Positions 9,719 to 15,961 of a stretch of 21,380 bases of DNA are shown piece by piece (the first letter of the stretch is position 1; the number at the start of each line of letters is the position of its first letter). The DNA is from Botryococcus braunii. Its lineage: Eukaryota > Chlorophyta > Trebouxiophyceae. The DNA lies in NCBI GenBank assembly GCA_002005505.1, contig KV908363.1, positions 738,453 through 759,832 of the forward strand. The letters are read 5' to 3'. The position numbers and the translations under genes were made by a program. A model generated the notes under the pieces. It was not told the DNA's origin and made no database searches. It saw only the letters and a program-made list of their open reading frames with translations.

Positions 9719-11632
9719 CTATAGAATGAGGTCCCTCACAGCAGCACTGATGGCATCTTTGGACTTCACAGGCAGGACCGCCTTTAACTGAGATGACTCA
9801 TCCAAAGCAGTCACCCAGTAACGTTCACCAGTTACTGCAGCAGGAAAAATGGGGCCCACAGTGTCAATATGTACTCTGTCAAGTGGTTCAACAGCTGGTC
9901 TACTGCTTATTCCAAATGGAGGCCGAGACGTCTTTCCCTCAATACATGCTTCACAGTAGACTGGACAATTGGAGCAGGGACATAGGGATGTATCAAGTCC
10001 CGAGACCAGGTCCTCATTGGTTAGGCGCTGCATCCATGTTTCACCTGGATGTCCCATTCTGCTATGCCAGAGGTATCGTCTGGCACAGTTGTGTGAGTTT
10101 TGGGTGGGGGTTTTGGACTTCACAGCAGCTGAAATTCTTCTGTGGTTAACACTGGGACTCAGAGCTACAACTTGATGAATATAAAATAGCCCTTTCTCTG
10201 CACTGATCCGAGACCTCCAGCTGTTTGGACCACAGACTTCAGTGAACGCTCCAACATCATCTGTGCGAAAGACTGCCCCATCCCGCAATGCTGCAGATAC
10301 TGACAGTATGTTTGAGGTTGCAGAAGGAACACACTGAACATGATGTATCCACAGGGGAACTCCCACTCGACTGAGGATGCAGACAGAGCCTGATGCTACA
10401 ATTCCTCCAGTGGCATCTGAAGTGGCCAGATGTAATGGGATGGGTTTGGCATGCACAGTTGGATTATGTAGTAGGGTCACATCATTCACCAGATGTACAG
10501 ATGCTCCACTGTCCACCAGCCAGGATTGCAGAGACGAATTTCTGACAGGAGTCTTCAGGATGTTGAGGGAAATTATGTATGGCATACCTCCAGGTGGTGG
10601 AGGTGGGGGAGCTGGGGGTTGGAACCATGCCGGAAAGGCATCCAGTCCAGGGTGCGCCAGCTGGGCTGCAGGAGGGTGTGGGCCACCCATATGTGGAGGT
10701 CCCTGTGGCCACATTCCCTGCAATTGTTGGACCGCTGCCACTACGTTCCGTTGGGTCTCCTCGTCCCGCTTCCTCTTTCGACAGTCCCTCCAGTAATGCC
10801 CCTTCTTATTGCAGTAGTTGCAGATGCCCTTAGTCTCGGACTTGGCCTCAGAGACAGTTGGTTGGGCCTGCTGATGGACTGCACTGGCAGCTGGTGGGGT
10901 ATTGGCTCCACTGGAGCCTTGTCCAAGAGCCAAAACCCTTGGTTGGCGAGGAGCATATTCATCAAAACCCACTGCAGCTGCTGTGTTGCGCAGAAGTCCA
11001 GCCAGCTTCTCCAGGGGTTGTGCTGCAGCAGTTGTGATCATTCCTGGCTCTTTAGCTGCATCAGGCAAGCCCTGCACAATCTGGGTTGCAACGTGTGCAT
11101 CCAGTAGAGCATGGTTGTTCCTGTCAAGGCATGCCTTCAGGTTGATCATTCTGTTGACATATTGCGAAATCGTCTCGTCATGTTTCATTCCCTGGCTCAT
11201 TTCTTGGAGCCAATCTGCATTGGCCTCGATATTATATCCACCAATAAACTTTCTGCAGATGAACTCATATGCATCATAAGCAGAGGGCAGATTAGACAGA
11301 GGTCCCAGCCATTCCTCTGGGACTGACTCATAAATCAGTAACATTGCGGCTGCGTCATGTGCTGTACCAGGCATAGCCTCCAGGATGGCAGGCAAAGACC
11401 CTTTTGACTCATTTGCTGCCAAAAATGCATTCTTCCAAACAATAATATTTGTCCCCCGTTCCTTCAGTTTTATGTGTACCTTGACATTTGTTGGGATAAT
11501 CTTGGGCAGCTCATCTCCGCTGCCTCTTGAGGTGCTGGGAGTACACGGTTCTCTGATGGGTGTGGATGAGGCTGGTTCACTGCTTGACGTTGAAGCTCCA
11601 CTAGCTGATGATCCTTTCTTCTTGGAAGTCAT
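9719..11632 (-). CDS. copia Gag-protease-integrase N-part, 637 aa, ends at TAG
   Basis: The ATG at 11632 has A at -3. The N-terminus is Ser/Thr-rich (about 1-45), followed by a Gag capsid-like region (about 50-250). A CX2CX4HX4C zinc knuckle lies at 271-284 (CNYCNKKGHYWRDC) and is followed by basic residues. An aspartic protease active site DSGAS has D374. The integrase HHCC zinc domain is H523, H528, C560, C563, and the first integrase Asp is D590 in DTVGP. The ORF stops at TAG 9719-9721, 47 residues after D590, in the middle of the integrase core. The downstream frame continues without a shift, so this is one gag-pol frame with one nonsense codon. Its start overlaps the stop of the leader ORF (ATGA). 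Confidence 0.95.
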   Translation of the reverse strand: MTSKKKGSSASGASTSSSEPASSTPIREPCTPSTSRGSGDELPKIIPTNVKVHIKLKERGTNIIVWKNAFLAANESKGSLPAILEAMPGTAHDAAAMLLIYESVPEEWLGPLSNLPSAYDAYEFICRKFIGGYNIEANADWLQEMSQGMKHDETISQYVNRMINLKACLDRNNHALLDAHVATQIVQGLPDAAKEPGMITTAAAQPLEKLAGLLRNTAAAVGFDEYAPRQPRVLALGQGSSGANTPPAASAVHQQAQPTVSEAKSETKGICNYCNKKGHYWRDCRKRKRDEETQRNVVAAVQQLQGMWPQGPPHMGGPHPPAAQLAHPGLDAFPAWFQPPAPPPPPPGGMPYIISLNILKTPVRNSSLQSWLVDSGASVHLVNDVTLLHNPTVHAKPIPLHLATSDATGGIVASGSVCILSRVGVPLWIHHVQCVPSATSNILSVSAALRDGAVFRTDDVGAFTEVCGPNSWRSRISAEKGLFYIHQVVALSPSVNHRRISAAVKSKTPTQNSHNCARRYLWHSRMGHPGETWMQRLTNEDLVSGLDTSLCPCSNCPVYCEACIEGKTSRPPFGISSRPAVEPLDRVHIDTVGPIFPAAVTGERYWVTALDESSQLKAVLPVKSKDAISAAVRDLIL

Positions 11633-11901
11633 AATTCCCCAGTTGTCTTATAACTCCAGTACTCGCAAGGTAGCAGCAAGATCTTACTTCTGAACCAGGT
11701 GGGTTGAGCTAACGGACAGCCAACGTGAAGGTGAAAGATGTAGTCTTTGACGATAAAGGCTCTCTCGTCAGGATTGCGGTCTCCACGTTGTCCTCCTTCT
11801 CTGATTAGTTCGTTGTATGACGGAGGTCCTGATCTCAAGCGCGCTGGAACGTTGAGGTTGGTGGTCTTCCTGGCTGTTTGCTTTGTCCGCTTCTTCGCCA
11901 T
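11629..11901 (-). CDS. Leader ORF with histone H3 tail-like N-terminus, 90 aa
   Basis: ATG at 11901 (G at +4, T at -3), 68 bp inside the 5' LTR. Residues 5-12 are RTKQTARK, identical to H3 R2-K9, and residues 13-14 are Thr-Thr where H3 has Ser10-Thr11. Two extra lysines precede the match (MAKKRTKQTARKTT), so the free Ala1 of H3 is not reproduced. Residues 26-29 are PPSY, a PPxY late-domain-type motif. The rest is not histone-like: no globular H3 fold, with a hydrophobic/aromatic C-terminal half (YIFHLH, PTWFRSK). The stop TGA overlaps the Gag ATG as ATGA, in the -1 frame relative to Gag. Copia elements usually go straight from leader to Gag, so an accessory ORF is unusual. Function is inferred only; a chromatin-reader or lysine-methyltransferase ligand is the obvious hypothesis. 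The ORF could be a chance frame, but its position and overlap argue against that. Confidence 0.6.
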   Translation of the reverse strand: MAKKRTKQTARKTTNLNVPARLRSGPPSYNELIREGGQRGDRNPDERAFIVKDYIFHLHVGCPLAQPTWFRSKILLLPCEYWSYKTTGEL

Positions 11902-11940
11902 TCACAGTCTAGTGAGCTCCGATTTAGGCGCCACCCACTC

Positions 11941-12000
11941 TCAGCATCCGAGCCCGTGGGCCCATAACCTGAAATATTCTGGGCTTGGCGTATCCTGCAT
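11941..12000 (-). promoter_or_regulatory. Upstream ORF with optimal Kozak context crossing LTR/PBS
   Basis: On the minus strand GCCGCCACCATG places an ATG (12000-11998) in an ideal vertebrate-type Kozak context. It opens a 19-codon ORF that crosses the LTR end and PBS and stops at 11943-11941, about 40 nt before the leader ORF ATG. If transcription starts upstream of it, it would precede and could modulate the leader ORF and Gag. Confidence 0.45.
11957..11969 (-). promoter_or_regulatory. Primer-binding site for initiator tRNA-Met (internal, half-tRNA type)
   Basis: Directly abutting the 5' LTR, the minus strand reads GGTTATGGGCCCA. This is complementary to the conserved eukaryotic initiator-Met tRNA anticodon stem-loop (TGGGCCCATAACC). 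Drosophila copia primes with a cleaved initiator tRNA at the same internal site, so this element probably uses a half-tRNA rather than a tRNA 3' end. The match is 13 nt and then diverges. Confidence 0.9.
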
Positions 12001-12136
12001 GGTGGCGGCACGGAGGGTGTTAGACGATGTCCTCCTACTTGTGCGTTGTTAAGTAGGCACGGACATATACAAGTCAAGGACTGGTTAGCAACTGATTGAT
12101 AGACACCCGGAGTGCCACTATAGTTCCAACCAAGTG
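11994..12136. repeat. 143-bp LTR-internal direct repeat, unit 1 (5' LTR)
   Basis: Exact counterpart of 5545-5687. It is the PBS-proximal unit and carries the optimal Kozak ATG (12000) that opens the 19-codon upstream ORF. Confidence 0.95.
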
Positions 12137-12314
12137 TTACAATATCTCTCATCTCTCCTAACAAGGTGACGCAGTTCAAACACGCCTAACCTGCTCTCAC
12201 CCAGGTCGTGTTCATTACTTTGTCCGATGAGCTAAACTCAACTCTATATGTCTAACATGTTCTAACAATGTTCATCTGAGTGCTAAATCCAGGAATACAA
12301 TAAGGATTAAGTCA

Positions 12315-12457
12315 CCTGCATGGTGGCGGCACGGAGGGTGTTAGACGATGTCCTCCTACTTGTGCGTTGTTAAGTAGGCACGGACATATACAAGTCAAGG
12401 ACTGGTTAGCAACTGATTGATAGACACCCGGAGTGCCACTATAGTTCCAACCAAGTG
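12315..12457. repeat. 143-bp LTR-internal direct repeat, unit 2 (5' LTR)
   Basis: Exact counterpart of 5866-6008. Its Kozak ATG (12321) opens only a 4-codon ORF because the sequence diverges just after the repeat. Confidence 0.95.
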
Positions 12458-12660
12458 CCTTCCCTATCCGTGCTTGCCCCATATGCCTCCTTTCTACAAA
12501 CGTGTCTGTAACTTGCGTTATGATAGTCTTCGTTCAAATGCATGTATTGCCTGGCAGAACTCAGGGTTCTGCCTCTCTTTCCTAATTGGTATTGTCTTCA
12601 TACGGAGACTTGCCATTATTACTCCTCTGAGGGAAAGGCATAAAATTAATTAACACAACA

Positions 12661-12665
12661 CAAAC
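12661..12665. repeat. Target site duplication, right
   Basis: CAAAC, identical to 5516-5520. Confidence 0.95.
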
Positions 12666-12766
12666 AGATCCTGCAGCTTTGCTTCTCGACATTGTGAAAC
12701 GGCCATTTGGTAGACTTCTGCATCTAGGGTTTCACTGTCAACCACCTCCATGATTAGCTGAACAAC
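12666..12766 (-). pseudogene. 5' part of host coding exon interrupted by copia
   Basis: On the minus strand, after an acceptor-like GGGTGCAG (exon from 12766), an open frame encodes [14 protein letters not shown] and continues to KLQDLF, where the copia target duplication begins. The same frame resumes at 5520 on the other side of the element. The frame is also open upstream through 12830, where a donor-like GAGAAAG/GTAAGC occurs, so the exact 5' boundary is uncertain. The family is not recognised. With the element present the frame stops three codons into LTR sequence. Confidence 0.5.
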
Positions 12767-12838
12767 CTGCACCCCAATGAAACATTGGTTTAATGACCCA
12801 GCAAGGAAAAAGAAGGCCAGCTTACCTTTCTCGATATT

Positions 12839-12839
<1 letters not shown>

Positions 12840-12880
<41 letters not shown>

Positions 12881-12923
12881 ACACACACACACACACACAC
12901 AGACACACACACGCAGACACACA

Positions 12924-12954
<31 letters not shown>

Positions 12955-12958
12955 GCGC
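12840..12958. repeat. Compound (CA)n-(GC)9 microsatellite
   Basis: CA array with CAGACA and CGCA interruptions (12840-12940) followed by (GC)9 at 12941-12958. A 12-bp perfect palindrome TACGTATACGTA follows at 12969-12980. It lies about 75 bp upstream of the interrupted exon on the minus strand. Confidence 0.97.
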
Positions 12959-12980
12959 AGAAATATATTACGTATACGTA

Positions 12981-13335
12981 GTATACAAGTGGTATGTGTG
13001 TGTATCAAGTATTGATAATTTGATAATTACCGGAACACACATATTCACACGTTAACAATGTACATTATTAATCAAATATTATACATTTTACAGTATCGTC
13101 GTTTTTCTGGCATGCTACTAATCAAGACGTCGACGCATACCACTGGGATGGTCCAGAGTGATTCTTCTTTTAAGTTCCTTAGCTCAATAATCGGGTTAGA
13201 GCCACAAGATGACGAATGGCAAGCAGGAAGGGTGGCTCACATGCTCGAACAGCGTCCGGGCTCCATCCAGAGCTGCCACACTCGTGGGCTTATATGATAA
13301 CGTCTTGTCCAGGGTGGTACGGCAGACATTAATTA
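12981..13335. other. Non-coding stretch with possible tRNA-derived SINE remnant
   Basis: I see no coding exon. At 13232-13279 GTGGCTCA and GGGCTCC...GCTGCCAC resemble the A-box and B-box/acceptor ends of a tRNA-derived SINE head (GTGGC pairs with GCCAC), but the B box is imperfect and the interior is short. The rest is unremarkable AT-rich sequence. Confidence 0.25.
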
Positions 13336-13600
13336 GTCGCTCCAACCATTTTCATGAATGATTGGCGGTATGTGGCTGTTATTATCGCTGCTCCCGCCGT
13401 GATCATGATCATGACCGGTTCGAATGCTCGAAGCCCGACCTTCAGGAACCACATTAATGTTGACCTTAACTGGAGGTGAACATGCAGATTGCGGCGCGAC
13501 CGGTGCGGCAAAATCTCCTTCAAGGCTTGCAGGTAATGTCGTATCTTCTTGACCTGTTTCGTCGTCTTCTATTTTCTCCGGAGGGGATGGCGTATCATGA
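13333..13600 (-). CDS. Candidate host exon, acidic/His-rich low-complexity protein segment
   Basis: On the minus strand a frame beginning around PSPPEKIEDDETGQED (near 13590) stays open through PPVKVNINVV and GHDHDHGGSSDNN to a TAA at 13333-13335. The composition looks like a disordered coding linker rather than random DNA. I cannot identify a convincing acceptor; a weak donor (AATG/GTTGG) precedes the stop. It is probably part of the same minus-strand gene as the neighbouring exons. Confidence 0.3.
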
Positions 13601-13655
13601 CAAAGAATTTGAAGACCGGACCCGTGCGGTTATTTACATTGATGACTAATCTTAC

Positions 13656-13812
13656 CTGGAGGACCTTGCTGATCTACTGGTGGTGTCCGTTGGCCGACTT
13701 GGGCAGGGCCGGACGGGGTTCTGACCACGTCACTGTCCGCGACAGCAACTCCGGCTGCTCTGTCATTTATATCGTCTTGAGATGATTTTGGAGACATGGA
13801 AACGTTTGGTGC
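13656..13812 (-). CDS. Candidate host exon, disordered Pro/Asp-rich segment
   Basis: 157-bp open segment on the minus strand between acceptor-like GCGCGTGCAG and a strong donor CTCCAG/GTAAGA. It encodes a Ser/Asp/Pro-rich peptide (SMSPKSSQDDIND, then PSGPAQVGQRTPP). Flanking splice consensus and open frame support an exon; no family is recognised. Confidence 0.35.
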
Positions 13813-14935
13813 CTGCACGCGCAATTAGAACCCCCGTTTCGTTTGTGAACAGTCCCATCTGTCATGCACGATGTATGTTTTGACGCTTGCCTCTGTTGAG
13901 ATCATCCCTTAGTCACAATATTAGGGCAACTGCTATCGAAAACATGACGCCGTTCGGTGACAGTGTTTTGAATTAATTAGTAATTAGCTGCAGACATCAC
14001 GCTATCTACAGATAGAAAAAGACATGAGCATCTCCTTCTCACTGTCTTTAATTAAAGCAAGCCTCATGAAGATCGAATTGGCTTCCTTGCAATGAACACT
14101 GAGATACGTTAAAGATTAGCAGCTTTTATGGATTTTTGACTTTGATTGGTCTCAAAAGCTAAAGTGGTGAAGCGGAAGTCATAAAATTTCGACATTTGAC
14201 ATTGGTGTCCACTGCTCAACCGGAACAACCAATCGTCATCTCCTCTAATCACGAGACAACACTTTCAGGAGCGGGGCTACTATTGTATATCTTGCAAATA
14301 AAACGTACGACCATGATGCCTCGTACCCCGGCTGGACTGATGGCGGACCCCACCCCAAGAACGTCAGTCGGCTTAAACGCCACCGAAGTTGAAAGGATGC
14401 TCCGGACTTCGACGTCAACCTCAGATTGCCGATAAAGTTGAGGATACGATGTTTTCTTCGCACATTTTCGGCCCGAGCTTGAGGCAGTGATTCGAAAGAG
14501 GTTTTGGACGCCGAAAGGCAACTGCTTTTATCGAGTTTGCTGTCGTCTGTTTTCTCATTGTTCCTTGCATTTGCGGTAAACCAGAAGGCGCTGGGGTTCC
14601 AGTTTCCTGGCCATGACATGTACATTCATGAGAAAGGCCTATCAGTATAGTAATCTTAGAGAGGTATATTGCTCAACTTAAAGTTCGCCATCATGATGGT
14701 TGACCCTCAGAACATTTTCATCAGATTCCTCTAAAAGGAATTGATAGGCTTATTTCGTAAAAATGAGTTGTATTTCGCATGAAATATCCCAAAGCTCCAC
14801 AGGTGCAAATGGGTACACAGAAAGGTTCAAGAATCTCACACATTATCGGAGAGGCGTCGATATCGTTCTCGTCAGATGGATGTCTTCTTGAAAGTCCGTT
14901 AAGCGCCGGAACAATGCAGGCCATAGGGGACCCTT
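13813..14935. other. Mostly non-coding; one weak minus-strand ORF
   Basis: A 126-codon minus-strand frame (14625-14245) is open and moderately protein-like, but I find no paired splice sites or known motif. The remainder is AT-rich and carries no recognisable gene, repeat or RNA. Confidence 0.3.
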
Positions 14936-15021
14936 GAACCCACCCGTACGCCTTACCGGGAACCTCTAGGGGGGAAGAGCGGTTTAGGCCTAACCCTCTA
15001 GAGGAGTTTAGGCCGAACCCC

Positions 15022-15031
15022 TATATAAAAG
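15022..15031 (+). promoter_or_regulatory. TATA-box-like sequence
   Basis: TATATAAAAG matches the TATA consensus well and sits directly before the 70-nt hairpin. No initiator or gene is demonstrable, so it may be coincidental. Confidence 0.25.
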
Positions 15032-15230
15032 ACCCCTTATATGTTGCAGGCTGGAACTCTTAGTATATACCAAGAGTTCCGGCCTGTTCCAAATAAGGGG
15101 TTTTTAATTTGTCATGAACCTCATATATAAAATTATCGTTGAAGGCACGTGTCATGAGGTTTAAACCAAACCTAATGCGATTAAGGATGTGCTCTCAGCG
15201 GCTTATGATGCTGAGGCCGTATGGCCTCAG

Positions 15231-15269
15231 GACACGATCACGCATTACATGATCATGCGTGATCGTGTC
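15231..15269. repeat. Perfect 15-bp inverted repeat, 9-nt loop
   Basis: Arms 15231-15245 and 15255-15269 are exact reverse complements (GACACGATCACGCAT on the left); the loop is TACATGATC. It follows directly on an 8-bp perfect hairpin (15211-15230) with loop GTAT. Confidence 0.9.
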
Positions 15270-15380
15270 AATAGCTCACTACAGGGGCAACCTGTACCAC
15301 GCGGAGCGCCCCAATCCTATGGCTAGAGAAAAGAATCGGTTCGTAAACGTTTCTAGGGAGCCGTCCGCACAACGGCTCTC

Positions 15381-15705
15381 TGATCAGTAAATAACATAAG
15401 TGTTTGGGTGACAGCTTTTTGTAACCCTGAGCTCAATTGGCACCGGAATATGGTTAGTAACGATCCTCGATTAGGGTTCAGGATTTGTATTTCAAGTTCG
15501 CGTGACATGATCGTGAGGGTTCTTCTACGCTAATGTTCGACTTCGATGGGCTCTTTTGCATGCATCACCAAAGTCACCAACCTCTCCCCAGTATCACACA
15601 TCTTCTTAGAAAACGTGAACAGCAGTGTTTAACACGTCGCATATATGATATCTGATTGAAAGCAGGAGTCAACTCCCAGGATTTGAATGGATAAATGCCC
15701 CATAC
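15381..15705. other. Non-coding stretch
   Basis: I see no gene, RNA or repeat here. It is probably intronic sequence downstream of the candidate exon 15706-15907. Confidence 0.35.
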
Positions 15706-15907
15706 CTCAGCTGGTTCAAAAGCAGGTTCCAGCACGTGCGCGATGTTTTCCGTTCGTTTTGTCATGCTTGCGTCCGCAAAGACAAAACTATCAGATAGGC
15801 CTCCGTCCACCCCTGTGTCTTCAAGTGCGTCTGCCACGTGACCCTGTTCCGGGCTTTGGCAAGATCTAGATAACGCTCTGCAATTCAGATCTTTCGGGCT
15901 CGAGGTC
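15706..15907 (-). CDS. Candidate host exon downstream of copy B
   Basis: On the minus strand an acceptor (ACACTTTCCAG, exon from 15907) opens a frame encoding SPKDLNCRALSRS through ADASMTKRTENIAHVL to FEPAE. A donor-like GAG/GTATGG ends it at 15706. The frame is open well beyond both junctions. A donor-like GAA/GTACGT lies just upstream at the end of the copy B homology, but the implied intron would be only about 43 bp, which is very short. Unknown protein. Confidence 0.35.
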
Positions 15908-15961
15908 CTGGAAAGTGTTTTGGGATACACATTAGCGATCCTGTACGTACTTCTGTTATTT

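Larger units (their letters stand above)
5521..12660 (-). mobile_element. Complete Ty1/copia LTR retrotransposon (7,140 bp)
   Basis: Two 691-bp LTRs (5521-6211 and 11970-12660) read as identical by eye. They begin with TG and end with CA, and are flanked by the 5-bp duplication CAAAC. On the minus strand the order is 5' LTR, primer-binding site, leader ORF, Gag with zinc knuckle, protease, integrase, reverse transcriptase, RNase H, polypurine tract, 3' LTR. Integrase before reverse transcriptase defines Ty1/copia. All catalytic motifs are visible. The one obvious lesion is an in-frame TAG inside integrase (9719-9721). Identical LTRs imply recent insertion or gene conversion. The element lies in the sense orientation within a host minus-strand exon. 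Confidence 0.97.
11970..12660 (-). repeat. 5' LTR (promoter LTR)
   Basis: 691 bp, TG...CA, reading identical to 5521-6211. On the minus strand it starts TGTTGTGTTAATTAA. It contains the duplicated 143-bp unit with TATA-like TTGTATATG in each unit. I cannot place the R/U5 boundary or a poly(A) signal with confidence. Confidence 0.96.
14936..15380. other. Array of ordered perfect and near-perfect hairpins
   Basis: In about 445 bp there are at least seven stem-loops. CCTCTAG/CTAGAGG (14963-15004) surrounds GGTTTAGGCCTAACC. A hairpin at 15032-15101 has arms of about 35 nt. Then come AACCTCAT/ATGAGGTT (15117-15161), CTGAGGCC/GGCCTCAG (15211-15230), a perfect 15-bp stem starting GACACGATCACG (15231-15269), TACAGG/CCTGTA (15280-15296) and GAGCCGT/ACGGCTC (15358-15378). 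A TATA-like TATATAAAAG lies at 15022. Short plus-strand frames look protein-like but are broken. It could be a structured RNA gene, a palindromic transposon remnant, or an old integrated fragment of a structured RNA genome. Confidence 0.5.

Noticed and set aside
9719..9721. Programmed stop-codon readthrough as the Gag-Pol switch
   Set aside because: The stop is within the integrase core, not at a Gag-Pol boundary, and the following bases do not match the known strong readthrough context. Kept only as an alternative.
13405..13440. tRNA gene suggested by GGTTCGAAT
   Set aside because: No matching A box, anticodon stem or acceptor stem around it.
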